Of a stretch of DNA of 64,000 bases, positions 24,253 to 34,165 are shown in pieces (position 1 is the stretch's first letter; the number at the start of each line of letters is the position of its first letter). The position numbers were made by a program, and so were the translations under genes. The notes beneath the pieces are model-generated. The model did not search any database, was not told the DNA's origin, and saw nothing but the letters and a program-made list of their open reading frames with translations. The stretch is from Rhizobium sp. Leaf453. Its GTDB lineage: Bacteria; Pseudomonadota; Alphaproteobacteria; Rhizobiales; Rhizobiaceae. The DNA lies in NCBI RefSeq assembly GCF_001425605.1, contig NZ_LMRG01000031.1:62001-126000 (forward strand), in the 5' to 3' direction.

Positions 24253-25383
24253 ATGACCATCGAGGCGAACACGTCAGCCCTCCCCCCGCTTTCCGCCCAA
24301 ACCGGAAACCTGCGCCCTATGCTGGAATGGCTGGCGCGCAGGGCCGAACCGTTGGTGATTTCGCTGGGGGCGATCCTCGCCGGCCTGGCGCTCTTTTCCG
24401 TCGTCATCGTCGTGATCGGCAAATCGCCGGCCGACCTTTTCAAGCTGATGTATACCGGTGGCTTCGGCAGCTGGTTTTCCATACAGAATAGCCTCAGCCG
24501 CGCGGCACCGCTGCTGCTCACCGCCCTTTGTGTCGCCTTGCCCGCACGGCTCGGCCTCGTCATCATCGGCGGTGAAGGCGCTGTCGTCCTCGGCGGCGTC
24601 GCGGCTGCGGCGATCGCCCTGCCATTCATCGGTTCCGCACCGCCGATCATCGTTCTGCCCCTGATGGCGCTCGCCGGCATGCTCATGGGTGGCCTGTGGA
24701 TCGGCGCGGTCGGCATGCTCAGACACTATCGCGGCGTCAACGAGACCATCGCCTCCTTGCTGATGGCCTACATTGCGATCGCTTTGATGAACCATTTCAT
24801 CGAGGGACCGTTGCGCGATCCCGCCAGCCTCAACAAGCCGTCCACTGCCCCGCTTCCGGCCGAATACATGCTCGGCAATATTCCGGGCATGGATGTGAAC
24901 TGGGGTCTGGCGATCGGCGTCGTCGCCTGCATCATCTCCTTCATCCTGATCGAGGCGACCAGCTTCGGGTTTGCTGCCCGCATCGCCGGTGGCAATGTCC
25001 GCGCGGCGCAGATCCAGGGCCTTCCCGTCGGTCGGTTGATCGTCGGCTTTGCTGCGATTGCGGGCAGCTTCGCCGGCCTTGCCGGCATGGTCGAGGTTGC
25101 CGCCGTGCAGGGCTCGGCCAATGCGTCGCTGGCGGCAGGCTACGGCTATACCGGCATTCTTGTCGCCTTCCTCGCCCGGCATAACCCGCTGGCGATCATT
25201 CCCGTCGCCATCCTGCTCGGCGGCATCGATGCGTCCGGCGGCCTGATCCAGCGCCGCATGGACCTGCCGGATGCGACCGTGCTGGTGCTGCAGGGCACAT
25301 TGTTCGTGGTCATCCTGCTCTGCGAGACCTTCTACGGCCGGTTCAAGATTTTCAATCCAGACCTTTGGAAGAGGACAGCATAA
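24253..25383 (+). CDS. BMP-type ABC transporter permease, large subunit
   Basis: A 376-residue inner-membrane permease of the branched/nucleoside type (BPD_transp_2 family) with about nine to ten hydrophobic segments; characteristic stretches are NIGGEG-like IIGGEGAVVLGG near residue 100 and the loop RIAGGNVRAAQIQGLPVGR near 250. The ATG at 24253 is 17 bases after the binding-protein stop; the same frame is open upstream through that gene but is a shadow. Its TAA overlaps the next permease's ATG by one base. Confidence 0.9.
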   Translation: MTIEANTSALPPLSAQTGNLRPMLEWLARRAEPLVISLGAILAGLALFSVVIVVIGKSPADLFKLMYTGGFGSWFSIQNSLSRAAPLLLTALCVALPARLGLVIIGGEGAVVLGGVAAAAIALPFIGSAPPIIVLPLMALAGMLMGGLWIGAVGMLRHYRGVNETIASLLMAYIAIALMNHFIEGPLRDPASLNKPSTAPLPAEYMLGNIPGMDVNWGLAIGVVACIISFILIEATSFGFAARIAGGNVRAAQIQGLPVGRLIVGFAAIAGSFAGLAGMVEVAAVQGSANASLAAGYGYTGILVAFLARHNPLAIIPVAILLGGIDASGGLIQRRMDLPDATVLVLQGTLFVVILLCETFYGRFKIFNPDLWKRTA

Positions 25384-26303
25384 TGGAAGGCATCGGCATC
25401 TGGGGCGTCCCGCTCGCCATTTTCGCAGGCGCCATCCGCGTCTCCACACCCTTCATCTTCGTCAGCCTCGGGGAATCCATCACCGAGCGCTCCGGCCGCA
25501 TCAATCTCGGGCTGGAGGGCACGCTGGTCTTTGGCGCCATGACGGCCTATGCCATCGCCGTCATGAGCGGCTCGCCCTGGCTCGGCGTGCTTGCGGCCAT
25601 GGCGACGGGCGCCATCTTCGGCCTCATCCACGGCTTCATCTGCAAATTCCCGAAGGTCAACGACATCGCCATCGGCATCGCCATGATGCAATTCGGCCTC
25701 GGGCTTGCCTTCTTCCTCGGCAAGCCATTCATCCAGCCGGTCGCGCCACGCCTGCCCTCCATTCCGCTCGGTGGCTGGTCGGATATCCCGCAGGTCCAGT
25801 CGGCGCTGAACATCAATGTCCTGTTCGTCATCGGCGGGCTGCTGGCCGTTGCCCTCTGGTGGGCCTTCAAGAACACCCGTCTGGGCCTGATCCTGCGTGT
25901 CGTCGGCGACAGTTCGGATGCGGCCCGTGCCATGGGTCTCAACCCCGATACAGTACGGCTTTTCGCAACCGCCGTCGGCGGCTCGCTGGCCGCGGTCGGC
26001 GGCGCCTACCTGTCGCTCTATTATCCCGGCTCCTGGAATGAAGGCATTTCCTCCGGCCAGGGCCTGATGGCCGTGGCGCTGGTGATCTTCGCCCGCTGGA
26101 ACCCGATCGGCTGCTTTCTTGCCGCGCTGCTGTTCGGCGGCGCCGGCGCGCTCGGCCCGGCGCTGCAATCGGTCGGGGTCACGCAAGGGTATTACCTGTT
26201 CTACGCCGCCCCTTACGTCCTCACTCTCGCCATCCTCGTCGCAACCTCCTCGCCCAGCCGCTCGCTTGCCGGCGCGCCGGGCGCCCTGTCGATCACCAAA
26301 TAG
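25383..26303 (+). CDS. BMP-type ABC transporter permease, small subunit
   Basis: A 306-residue permease of the same family, with the conserved opening [20 protein letters not shown] and [13 protein letters not shown], and the cytoplasmic loop [21 protein letters not shown] near residues 178-198. Start ATG 25383 overlaps the preceding stop (TAATG). Forms the membrane channel with 24253-25383; the matching ATPase lies beyond the hydrolase gene at 27028. Confidence 0.9.
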   Translation: MEGIGIWGVPLAIFAGAIRVSTPFIFVSLGESITERSGRINLGLEGTLVFGAMTAYAIAVMSGSPWLGVLAAMATGAIFGLIHGFICKFPKVNDIAIGIAMMQFGLGLAFFLGKPFIQPVAPRLPSIPLGGWSDIPQVQSALNINVLFVIGGLLAVALWWAFKNTRLGLILRVVGDSSDAARAMGLNPDTVRLFATAVGGSLAAVGGAYLSLYYPGSWNEGISSGQGLMAVALVIFARWNPIGCFLAALLFGGAGALGPALQSVGVTQGYYLFYAAPYVLTLAILVATSSPSRSLAGAPGALSITK

Positions 26304-26314
26304 GAGCTTCCACC

Positions 26315-27031
26315 ATGAACACGGTTTCCAGTGCAGCGCTGATCGGTGAGAAGCTCAGCTATATCGATGCCGATCCCTACCCCTGGCCCTATAACGGCGC
26401 GCTCAGGCCCGATAATACGGCACTGATTATCATCGACATGCAGACCGATTTCTGTGGCAAGGGCGGCTATGTCGACCACATGGGCTACGATCTGTCGCTG
26501 GTTCAGGCGCCGATCGAGCCGATCAAGACCGTTTTGGCGGCGATGCGTGCCAAGGGTTATCACATCATCCACACCCGCGAAGGCCACCGTCCCGACCTCG
26601 CCGACCTGCCCGCCAACAAGCGCTGGCGCTCGCAGCGTATCGGCGCCGGCATTGGCGACGCCGGTCCCTGCGGCCGCATCCTGACGCGCGGTGAACCCGG
26701 CTGGGACATCATTCCCGACCTCTATCCGATCGAAGGCGAAGTCATTATCGACAAGCCCGGCAAGGGATCGTTCTGCGCCACCGACCTCGAACTCATTCTC
26801 AACCAGAAGCGCATCGAAAACATCATCCTCACCGGCATCACCACCGATGTCTGCGTCTCCACGACCATGCGCGAGGCCAACGATCGCGGCTTCGAATGCC
26901 TGATGCTGGAGGATTGCTGCGGCGCGACCGATTACGGCAACCACCTGGCGGCCATCAAGATGGTTAAGATGCAGGGCGGCGTCTTCGGTGCCGTGTCGAA
27001 TTCCGAAACCCTCGTGAGGCAACTGCCATGA
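26315..27031 (+). CDS. biuH: Biuret amidohydrolase
   Basis: A 238-residue cysteine hydrolase of the isochorismatase-like superfamily that converts biuret to allophanate plus ammonia. Triad residues are Asp41 ([11 protein letters not shown]), Lys147 (DKPGKGSF) and Cys180 ([15 protein letters not shown]). From memory, the characterised BiuH of Rhizobium leguminosarum 3841 has its triad at 36, 142 and 175, a constant offset of five, and shares long segments such as [13 protein letters not shown] and [15 protein letters not shown]. The gene sits between permease and ATPase genes, with its TGA overlapping the ATPase ATG. An allophanate hydrolase (AtzF type), the next step, is not in the window. 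Confidence 0.9.
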   Translation: MNTVSSAALIGEKLSYIDADPYPWPYNGALRPDNTALIIIDMQTDFCGKGGYVDHMGYDLSLVQAPIEPIKTVLAAMRAKGYHIIHTREGHRPDLADLPANKRWRSQRIGAGIGDAGPCGRILTRGEPGWDIIPDLYPIEGEVIIDKPGKGSFCATDLELILNQKRIENIILTGITTDVCVSTTMREANDRGFECLMLEDCCGATDYGNHLAAIKMVKMQGGVFGAVSNSETLVRQLP

Positions 27032-28581
27032 TCACCCAGGTCCGCGACACGCCCCTCCCGCAACCCGGCAAGGCCGTCGGTATCCAGACGATCGGCATGA
27101 CCATGCGCTTCGGCAGCTTTACCGCGCTGGATAATGTGTCGATCGACATTCCCGCCGGCAGCTTCCATGCCCTGCTCGGGGAAAACGGCGCAGGGAAATC
27201 GACGCTCGTTAAATGCATCATGGGCTTCTACCACCAGACCTCCGGCTCGCTGTCGGTCGATGGCCGCGAGGTGGCGGTTCATTCGCCAAGGGATGCAGCG
27301 ACCTACGGCCTTGGCATGGTCTACCAGCAGTTCACGCTGGTGCCGTCGCTGACGGGCGCTGAAAACCTCGTGATCAACCGCGCGCATGTACCGGCGGTGA
27401 TCAACTGGGCGAAGGAACGCAAGGACCTTGCCGCCTTCATGGAACGCATGCCCTTCAAGATTCCGCTCGACCGACCCGTCAGTGAACTGGCGGCGGGCGA
27501 GAAGCAGAAGCTCGAGATCGTCAAGCAGCTCTATCTCGGCCGCAGCTTCCTGATCCTCGACGAACCGACCTCGGTGCTGACGCCGGCAGAAGCCGATGAA
27601 ATGCTGGGCCTGGTGCGCGGCATGACCGAGCGCGGCGAACTGACCGTGCTGATGATCAGCCACAAGTTCCACGAGGTGACCAAGTTCACCGACGCGGTGA
27701 CTGTTCTCCGGCGCGGCAAGATGGCCGGTGGCGGACTGGTGAAGGACCTGTCGACCAAAGACATGGCGGCGATGATGATCGGCGATGTCAAGCTCGCCGA
27801 ACTCGACACCCGCCTGCCGGTGCCCGCCGATGCCAAGCCGATCCTCGTTGTCAGCGACATCAAGGCGCCGGATCGCACCGGGCTGAAGATGATCGATATC
27901 GGCAATCTCACTGTCCATGCCGGCGAAATCGTCGGCATCGCCGGCATTTCCGGTAACGGCCAGAAGGAGCTTGCCGAGGTGCTGGCCGGCCAGCGTTCGC
28001 CGGACGCCGGCAGCATCACCGTCAAGGGCTCGCTCTATGGCGCGACACGGCAGGAAACGCGCGTCAACAATGTGCGTTTCATTCCGGAAGAGCCGCTCAA
28101 CAACGCCTGTGCACCGAAGATGACGGTGACGGAGAACCTCGCCTTCCGCACCTTCGACATCAAGAAGCAGGGCGGCGATGCCGTCTGGCTCGACATGAAG
28201 TCGATGCGCAAGCGGGCAGCGTCGCTGATCGCGGATTTCAAGGTCAAGACGGCGTCGCATGCCTCGCCGATCGCCTCGCTCTCCGGCGGCAACGTCCAGC
28301 GCGCGGTGCTGGCGCGCGAGCTGACGGGCGATGTCGATCTGCTGATCGTCTCCAACCCCTGCTTCGGGCTCGATTTCTCGGCCGTTGCCGAAATCCGCGC
28401 CCGCATCATGAAGGCGCGCAATTCCGGCACCGCCGTGCTGCTGCTGTCGGAGGATCTGGACGAGCTTCTGGAAATGTCGGACCGGATCATGGTCATGTCG
28501 GACGGCAAGCTGGTCTATGAGACACCGGCGCTGTCGGCCGATATTTCGGTGATCGGCGCGCATATGGCAGGGCATCATTGA
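27028..28581 (+). CDS. ABC transporter ATP-binding protein, tandem-domain (nucleoside/sugar type)
   Basis: A 517-residue protein with two nucleotide-binding domains that powers the BMP-type importer. Domain 1 (about 15-255) has Walker [10 protein letters not shown], signature LAAGEKQ and Walker [10 protein letters not shown]. Domain 2 (about 270-510) has a degenerate P-loop ([14 protein letters not shown], usual for this family), LSGGNVQ, and an atypical Walker [13 protein letters not shown], in which the usual acidic/Gln position is Asn. Starts as ATGA overlap with biuH and its stop overlaps the next gene (TGATG), so the hydrolase and transporter genes are translationally coupled. Confidence 0.9.
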   Translation: MITQVRDTPLPQPGKAVGIQTIGMTMRFGSFTALDNVSIDIPAGSFHALLGENGAGKSTLVKCIMGFYHQTSGSLSVDGREVAVHSPRDAATYGLGMVYQQFTLVPSLTGAENLVINRAHVPAVINWAKERKDLAAFMERMPFKIPLDRPVSELAAGEKQKLEIVKQLYLGRSFLILDEPTSVLTPAEADEMLGLVRGMTERGELTVLMISHKFHEVTKFTDAVTVLRRGKMAGGGLVKDLSTKDMAAMMIGDVKLAELDTRLPVPADAKPILVVSDIKAPDRTGLKMIDIGNLTVHAGEIVGIAGISGNGQKELAEVLAGQRSPDAGSITVKGSLYGATRQETRVNNVRFIPEEPLNNACAPKMTVTENLAFRTFDIKKQGGDAVWLDMKSMRKRAASLIADFKVKTASHASPIASLSGGNVQRAVLARELTGDVDLLIVSNPCFGLDFSAVAEIRARIMKARNSGTAVLLLSEDLDELLEMSDRIMVMSDGKLVYETPALSADISVIGAHMAGHH

Positions 28582-29258
28582 TGCCAGAAAAACTCACAGC
28601 AACGATCAAGGCAGAGCCCTTCCCCTTCCCCCTCAAGCGCGACGCCATCGCGCTTGTGGTCATCGACATGCAGCGCGATTTCGCCGAACCCGGCGGCTTC
28701 GGCGCAAGTCTCGGCAATGATGTCAGCCGGATCACGAAGATCGTTCCGGATGTGAAAAAGCTGATCGAAGGCTTCCGCAGCGCCGGCCTGCCGGTGATCC
28801 ACACGATGGAATGCCACCGCCCGGACCTCTCCGACCTGCCGCCCGCCAAACGTAATCGTGGCAATCCGACACTAAAAATCGGTGATGAAGGTCCGATGGG
28901 CCGCGTGCTGATCGTCGGCGAGCCGGGGACCGCAATCCTGCCGGAACTCGCACCGGTGGATGATGAAATCGTCATCGAGAAGCCCGGCAAGGGTGCATTC
29001 TATGCCACGCCGCTCGGTGATATCCTCAAGTCCAAGGGGATCGAGCAATTGGTCTTTGCCGGCGTGACCACTGAGGTCTGCGTCCAGACGACGATGCGCG
29101 AGGCCAATGACCGCGGTTATGAGTGCCTGCTCGCCGAGGAAGCGACGGAAAGCTATTTCCCGGAATTCAAGGCTGCCGCCATCGCCATGATGAAGGCTCA
29201 AGGCGCCATTGTCGGCTGGGTTGGATCGGTGGATGATATCATTGAAGGAATTGAATGA
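28581..29258 (+). CDS. Isochorismatase-family cysteine hydrolase (possible triuret hydrolase)
   Basis: A 225-residue relative of BiuH with the same triad: Asp29 (VVIDMQRDF), Lys134 (EKPGKGAF) and Cys167 ([15 protein letters not shown]). It shares [13 protein letters not shown] with the ureide hydrolase group. A triuret hydrolase (TrtA) that makes carboxybiuret, which decays to biuret, is known in bacteria carrying BiuH, and this protein has the right family and context; another linear ureide or carbamoyl amide remains possible. The ATG at 28581 overlaps the ATPase stop; a TTG just before it is not needed. Followed by ATGA overlap with the cupin gene. Confidence 0.8.
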   Translation: MPEKLTATIKAEPFPFPLKRDAIALVVIDMQRDFAEPGGFGASLGNDVSRITKIVPDVKKLIEGFRSAGLPVIHTMECHRPDLSDLPPAKRNRGNPTLKIGDEGPMGRVLIVGEPGTAILPELAPVDDEIVIEKPGKGAFYATPLGDILKSKGIEQLVFAGVTTEVCVQTTMREANDRGYECLLAEEATESYFPEFKAAAIAMMKAQGAIVGWVGSVDDIIEGIE

Positions 29259-29635
29259 TGCCGGAGACGACGCGCGAAAATCTGACATCGGGCGGGTGGA
29301 AAGACCTCGTCTTCGAAGACTTTCGGGACCAGGTGACGATCCACTGGATCCAACCGTTCGAAAATGAACAGCCTGGCGTCGCCCTTCTGAAATACGAAGC
29401 CGGCGCTTCCGTTCCCCGCCATCTCCATGTCGGGCTTGAAACCATCCTGGTGCTTCAGGGCACGCAATCGGATGAGGCCGGTGACTACGGTCCGGGCAGT
29501 CTGATCGTCAACAAGGAGGGAACGGAACATTCGGTCTGGAGCGATACCGGTTGCGTCGTCCTCATCCAGTGGGACCGCCCGGTGAAGATACTGGAGGAGG
29601 AGCGGCCAAAGCGGTCCGTCCAAGGCGGACGGTAA
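29255..29635 (+). CDS. Small cupin-domain protein (ChrR-like)
   Basis: A 126-residue single-domain cupin. Predicted metal ligands are His56, His58 and Glu62 in [15 protein letters not shown] and His92 in [10 protein letters not shown], matching the two cupin motifs; the length and WxxL-rich start resemble the cupin half of ChrR-type proteins. Last gene of the biuret operon, overlapping the hydrolase as ATGA. It could be a metal-dependent enzyme for an intermediate or a ligand-binding accessory protein; no activity can be assigned. Confidence 0.82.
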   Translation: MMPETTRENLTSGGWKDLVFEDFRDQVTIHWIQPFENEQPGVALLKYEAGASVPRHLHVGLETILVLQGTQSDEAGDYGPGSLIVNKEGTEHSVWSDTGCVVLIQWDRPVKILEEERPKRSVQGGR

Positions 29636-29661
29636 AGGTCACGCATCTGCGATAAAACGAA

Positions 29662-29689
29662 GAGCCCGCCGCGTTTCCGCGACGGGTTC
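29662..29689. terminator. Bidirectional terminator-like hairpin
   Basis: Arms GAGCCCGCCGCG (29662-29673) and CGCGACGGGTTC (29678-29689) pair fully in RNA if two G-U pairs are allowed, followed on the plus strand by CACACTTTT. It separates the convergent biuret operon and the sugar-importer operon. Confidence 0.6.
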
Positions 29690-29711
29690 CACACTTTTGG
29701 GAGGCGCTTTC

Positions 29712-31031
29712 TTACAGGTTTTCGAGCAGTTCGTTGACGCGGCTTTCGGCATCCTTCAGCGCTGCATCGACTTCCTTCTGACCGCTGATCGCAGCGCTCA
29801 TTTCTTCACCGATGATATCCTGGATGGCGAATTGGCGTTGGACGGCAGCCGGCAGCGGCTTGCCGAGATCGGCGACGGCAGCAACCGTATCACGATGCGG
29901 CAGGGCCTTGAACGCGTCCGAGGTGATCACGGACTTGTAAGCCGGCAGATGGCCGGTTCGCGACCATTCGAAATCGTTGTCGGCGAAGAACTTCAGGAAC
30001 TTGCCGATGCCGGCGATCTCTTCAGGCGTCCGGTCCTTCTGCGACACGGCCCAGGTATGGCCATCGGCATATTGCGCGTGCGCGCCGCCGAAGAGCTGCG
30101 GATACGGATAAACCGCATAGCCGCCCTTGTTCAGCGCCGTGCCGGCCGTTTCGGACTGGGCATTGTAGTCGCCGATAACCCAGGTGCCGTTCAGCTGAAC
30201 GCCGCCCTCGCCGGCGAGGAACGCATTGATCGCGCCGCCGTAATCGAGATCCTTGATCGTGTAGTCTTTGTCGAAGATCGCCTTGTAGAGTTCGACGACC
30301 TTCTTGGCTTCCGGCGTATCGAGCTTCACATGCTTCGGGTCAGCGAAGAAATCGGAATCCTGCTGGAAGAGATAGGTATAGAGATTGCGGGTGTAGAGTG
30401 CGGTCTCATTGGCAAGATTCTGCACGAAATAAGGCTTGCCGGTCTTCTGCTTGAACTGCTCCGCCTGAGCCAGAAGCTCATCCGTCGACTTCGGCAGGAT
30501 CGGAGTACCATCGGCATTGACGAGGCCGGCCTGCTTAAACAGGTCCATGTTGATATGGTAGAGCATCGTCCAGGTATCGATCGGCAGGCCGTAGATCTTG
30601 CCATCCTTGGTCGCACCGTTGCGGGCAGCATCCGTGAAGCTGTCCGGCGTCAGGCCATTCGCACTCAGGACGTCATCGAGCGGCAGAAGAAGTCCCTTCG
30701 ACTGGTAATCAGACAAAACGGATTCATGGATGGTGACGATGTCCGGTGCATCGCCCGAGGCGAACTGCGCGGTCAGCTGGTCGTATCCCGGCCATTCCAC
30801 TGTTGTCACCGACACATGCACATCCGGATTGTCGGCGTTGAACTTGTTGATCAGCGAGGTGATGATGCCGCATTCGCCGACCGCCTTGGATACGTCGGTG
30901 TTGGTCCCGAAATCCGCGTCGCAGGCGCCGAAGAAGCGCTGCACCGTCAGTTCGGTTGCCGCGAACGACGAGCTCGCGACCATGATGGCGCCGGCCGACA
31001 CGGCTGCGAACAGTATATTTTTCAAGCGCAT
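29712..31031 (-). CDS. Sugar ABC transporter substrate-binding protein
   Basis: A 439-residue periplasmic protein of the extracellular solute-binding family 1 (maltose-binding-like). The signal peptide ends near SSSFAATEL; the mature part contains FNADNPDVHVSVTTVEWPGYDQ and ASGDAPDIVTIHES, hallmarks of the family. ATG 31029-31031 is preceded by GTAGGAGGAAC. Unusually it is the last gene of its operon, after the GH51 glycosidase, ATPase and two permeases. With an arabinofuranosidase in the operon, the ligand is probably an arabinose-containing oligosaccharide or a related glycoside. Confidence 0.88.
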   Translation of the reverse strand: MRLKNILFAAVSAGAIMVASSSFAATELTVQRFFGACDADFGTNTDVSKAVGECGIITSLINKFNADNPDVHVSVTTVEWPGYDQLTAQFASGDAPDIVTIHESVLSDYQSKGLLLPLDDVLSANGLTPDSFTDAARNGATKDGKIYGLPIDTWTMLYHINMDLFKQAGLVNADGTPILPKSTDELLAQAEQFKQKTGKPYFVQNLANETALYTRNLYTYLFQQDSDFFADPKHVKLDTPEAKKVVELYKAIFDKDYTIKDLDYGGAINAFLAGEGGVQLNGTWVIGDYNAQSETAGTALNKGGYAVYPYPQLFGGAHAQYADGHTWAVSQKDRTPEEIAGIGKFLKFFADNDFEWSRTGHLPAYKSVITSDAFKALPHRDTVAAVADLGKPLPAAVQRQFAIQDIIGEEMSAAISGQKEVDAALKDAESRVNELLENL

Positions 31032-31124
31032 TTCAGTTCCTCCTACTGAGTTCCCGTCGCTCCCCCTGGAGTGACGTCATGCTTCTTCGATCACCCCGGC
31101 CTCTCCCGCCGTCGGGCAATGGCG

Positions 31125-31970
31125 TTATCGGACCGCGGCGCCCGAGACGGCGGTGACGATGTATTTCTGGAAAAAGAGATAGACGATCAGGATCGGCGCC
31201 CCGGCAAACACGGCCTGCGCCATCAGGAAGCCGATGCCCTGCGACTGGGCAAAATTGACCTGGGTGGACGCGATGCCGACCGTCAGCGTGAACATTTCCT
31301 TCTTGGTCGCCGAGATCAGCGGCCAGAAATAATCGTTCCAGGCGCCAAGGAAGGTGAAGATGCCGAGCGTTGCCTGGGCCGGAACCGTCAGCGGCAGCAA
31401 AACCTTCCAGAAGATCCGGAACCGGCTGGCATTGTCGAGCATCGCCGCCTCGTCCAATTCCTTGGGGATGGCGCGGAAATACTGGGTCATCAGGAAGACA
31501 CCGAAGGCGCTTGACAGACCGGGGAGGATCAGCCCGGGATAGCTGTTGTGCAGACCGATCCAGCTGAAGATCTGGTGACGAGCGACCAACACGGCCTGCT
31601 CCGGTACGGCGAGACCCAGCAGCACGATGATGAAGAGCGCATCGCGGCCCGGAAAATTCAGCCGTGCGAAGCCGTAGCCCGCAAGCGAGGACAGGACGAG
31701 GGTAAAGATCGTCAGGCCGCCAGCGACGATGGCGCTGTTCAGCACCCAGCGGAACACCGAGGACGTGCCGACCGTGTTGATATAATTCACCAGCGTATAG
31801 GGCAGCCGGAAGACCGAGTTTGGATCGACCATGAGTTCTTGGTTGTTCTTCAGCGACAGGGCGACGACGAAGAACACAGGCGCGATCATGACGATCGCCA
31901 GCAGGATGACCAGTCCGAGCAGGACACGGTCGCCGAAAGCACGACCCTTGATGGCGGGATTATGGCTCAT
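31125..31970 (-). CDS. Sugar ABC transporter permease (MalG type)
   Basis: A 281-residue CUT1-family permease with about six helices and the EAA loop DEAAMLDNASRFRIFWKVLLP near residues 178-198. The ATG at 31968-31970 overlaps the partner permease's stop (ATGA). Works with 31970-32902 and the ATPase at 32904-33995. Confidence 0.9.
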   Translation of the reverse strand: MSHNPAIKGRAFGDRVLLGLVILLAIVMIAPVFFVVALSLKNNQELMVDPNSVFRLPYTLVNYINTVGTSSVFRWVLNSAIVAGGLTIFTLVLSSLAGYGFARLNFPGRDALFIIVLLGLAVPEQAVLVARHQIFSWIGLHNSYPGLILPGLSSAFGVFLMTQYFRAIPKELDEAAMLDNASRFRIFWKVLLPLTVPAQATLGIFTFLGAWNDYFWPLISATKKEMFTLTVGIASTQVNFAQSQGIGFLMAQAVFAGAPILIVYLFFQKYIVTAVSGAAVR

Positions 31971-32902
31971 CAGAGTTCTCCCTTCCGGCGTGTTACGAGA
32001 TACTGCGCCATGGCCGCGATGAGGATCAGGATGAAGAGGATTTCCGATGCGGCGGCGCCAAGCCCCAGGTCCCAGCGACGGAATGCCGTGTCGTAGATGT
32101 AGAGCACGATCGGCTTGGTGAGGTTGTTCGGACCGCCGCGCGTCATCAGCCAGGGCTGGCCGAAGAGCTGGAACTGGAGGACGATCTGGATGATGATCAC
32201 CAGGACGAAGGTGCGCTTGATCGACGGCAGGGTGATCGACCGCAGCGTCTGCCAGCGATTGGCATTATCGAGTGCCGCCGCCTCGTAGATATCCTGCGGA
32301 ATCTGCTGCAGCGCCGACAGGAACAGCATCATCGGCAAGCCGATGCACCACCAGATCGTCGCGATCGCGATGCCGATCATGGCAAGGTTCGGATCCGAGA
32401 TGAAGGACGGCGCCGTTGCCCCGAACCAGCCGTAAACAATGGACAGAAGGCCATTGTTGGGAATGTAGACGATGCGCCAGATCAGCGTGACGATGGTGAC
32501 CGACAGTACCGAGGACGAGAAGAAGATCGTCCGCAGCACGGCCGCCGATCGTGTCCGCCGGTTGAGGCAGAGCGCCAAGAACAAGCCGATCAGCGCCAGC
32601 GCCGGGACTGTCAGGCCGACAAAGTAGAATGTGTTCCAGATGGACTGCAGGAACACCTTGTCATTGAACAGCCTGATATAATTGCCGAAGCCGACGAACT
32701 TGCCGGTCGAAAAGGTATCGGCCTTGTGGAACGACAGCCAGATGCCCCAGAACAGCGGGAACACCAGAAGCGTCGTGAAGAAGAACAGGTAGGGCGCGAC
32801 GAAAATGAAATTCCGCCATTTCGGCGCATAGATGTCGGCGCTGGGAACCCTGACGCCGGCGGCCGGCGTCGCGGTCTGCGGGAGCGTCAGTTGCTCGGCC
32901 AT
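31970..32902 (-). CDS. Sugar ABC transporter permease (MalF type)
   Basis: A 310-residue CUT1 permease; a cytoplasmic N-terminal tail of about 40 residues precedes the first helix FIFVAPYLFFFTTLL, and the EAA loop is YEAAALDNANRWQTLRSITLP. ATG 32900-32902 has a GAGGGG ribosome site and begins one base after the ATPase stop; in-frame sequence upstream of it is shadow of the ATPase gene. Confidence 0.9.
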   Translation of the reverse strand: MAEQLTLPQTATPAAGVRVPSADIYAPKWRNFIFVAPYLFFFTTLLVFPLFWGIWLSFHKADTFSTGKFVGFGNYIRLFNDKVFLQSIWNTFYFVGLTVPALALIGLFLALCLNRRTRSAAVLRTIFFSSSVLSVTIVTLIWRIVYIPNNGLLSIVYGWFGATAPSFISDPNLAMIGIAIATIWWCIGLPMMLFLSALQQIPQDIYEAAALDNANRWQTLRSITLPSIKRTFVLVIIIQIVLQFQLFGQPWLMTRGGPNNLTKPIVLYIYDTAFRRWDLGLGAAASEILFILILIAAMAQYLVTRRKGEL

Positions 32903-32903
32903 C

Positions 32904-33995
32904 TCAGACCCCTCTCGCGTGCCAGGCATGCCCGGCCTCGTTGAAGAGGTGCGACTTGCGGCCATCGAAGGCGAGACCGATGCGGTCGCCGACCGCAACG
33001 GGACTGTTGCCGGCATCGGAGCCGACAACCTGCTGGCCATCGCCAAGGCGAGCATAGACCAGCGTGCGCTCGCCCAGCCGCTCGATCACATCCACCACGC
33101 CTTCGGCATTGCCCTGCCCTACCGGCGCAACGCGGACATCTTCCGAGCGGATGCCGAACGTATACTTGCCGTCACCCAACTGGTTGGAGCCGATATCGGT
33201 TTCGACCGAGACGCCACCGGCAAACCGGGCGGTGACATTGGTACCCGAAGTATCCAGCGTCGCATCGACGAAGTTCATCGCCGGCGAGCCGACGAAGGTC
33301 GCGACGAAGCGTGTCGCCGGCCGCGAGTAGATTTCCATCGGCGTACCGATCTGCTCGATCTTGCGGTTGTTCATGACGACGATGCGATCGGCGAGTGTCA
33401 TCGCCTCGATCTGGTCATGGGTGACGAAGATCATCGTCGATTTCACACGATGGCGAAGCTGGGCGAGTTCGACGCGCGTGCGGACGCGCAAGGCCGCATC
33501 GAGGTTCGACAGGGGCTCGTCGAACAGAAACGCTTTTGGTTCCTTGACAATGGCGCGGCCGATGGCGACACGCTGGCGCTGGCCGCCCGAAAGCTGACCC
33601 GGCTTTCGCTCCATGAGATGGCCGATTTCCAGCATCCGCCCGGCTTCAGTGACACGGGCCGAAATCACATCAGCGGAAATGCCGATATTGCGCAGCCCGA
33701 AGGCCATATTGTCGGCAACGGTCATGTGCGGATAAAGCGCATAGGACTGGAACACCATGGCGATGTCGCGCTGTCCAGGCGGCAGGTTGTCGATGCGCTG
33801 ACCATTGATGGAAATCGTGCCCTCGTCGACACTTTCCAGACCCGCGATCATGCGCAGCAGTGTCGATTTCCCGCAGCCCGACGGGCCGAGAAACACCATG
33901 AATTCATTGGGATCGATGGACAGTGAGAGATGGTCGATGACCGTCGCCGCGCCGAAACGCTTGACTACGTCCTTGATCTCGATATGCGCCGTCAC
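32904..33995 (-). CDS. Sugar ABC transporter ATP-binding protein (UgpC/MsmX type)
   Basis: A 363-residue ATPase with Walker A GPSGCGKST, Q-loop FQSYALYPHMTV, signature LSGGQRQRVAIGRAIV, Walker B FLFDEPLSNLDA and a C-terminal regulatory domain. The GTG at 33993-33995 is chosen because GGGAGG lies five bases upstream and it gives the standard opening (TAHIEIKDVVKRFG); the frame is open 62 codons further but without family character. It follows the GH51 gene by 206 bases. Confidence 0.92.
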   Translation of the reverse strand: MTAHIEIKDVVKRFGAATVIDHLSLSIDPNEFMVFLGPSGCGKSTLLRMIAGLESVDEGTISINGQRIDNLPPGQRDIAMVFQSYALYPHMTVADNMAFGLRNIGISADVISARVTEAGRMLEIGHLMERKPGQLSGGQRQRVAIGRAIVKEPKAFLFDEPLSNLDAALRVRTRVELAQLRHRVKSTMIFVTHDQIEAMTLADRIVVMNNRKIEQIGTPMEIYSRPATRFVATFVGSPAMNFVDATLDTSGTNVTARFAGGVSVETDIGSNQLGDGKYTFGIRSEDVRVAPVGQGNAEGVVDVIERLGERTLVYARLGDGQQVVGSDAGNSPVAVGDRIGLAFDGRKSHLFNEAGHAWHARGV

Positions 33996-34165
33996 GTCAA
34001 CCTCCCTTGCCGTGATGGAACGGTCCGATCGGTGCTCAGGCGCTGGCGCCCACTCAAACCAACCCGGCCATTCCGCAGATTTGCAGTCCTCGACCTGATC
34101 CCTCCCCGGTCTCGGCGCCATCTCCGCAGCGCCAAGTATCTCCGAAACGAGAACCAAGTCAATAT

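Noticed and set aside
23488-25383. 631-residue fused frame ahead of the first BMP-type permease
   Set aside because: The first 255 codons are an alternative frame of the binding-protein gene, Arg-rich and without family features; the permease has its own start at 24253.
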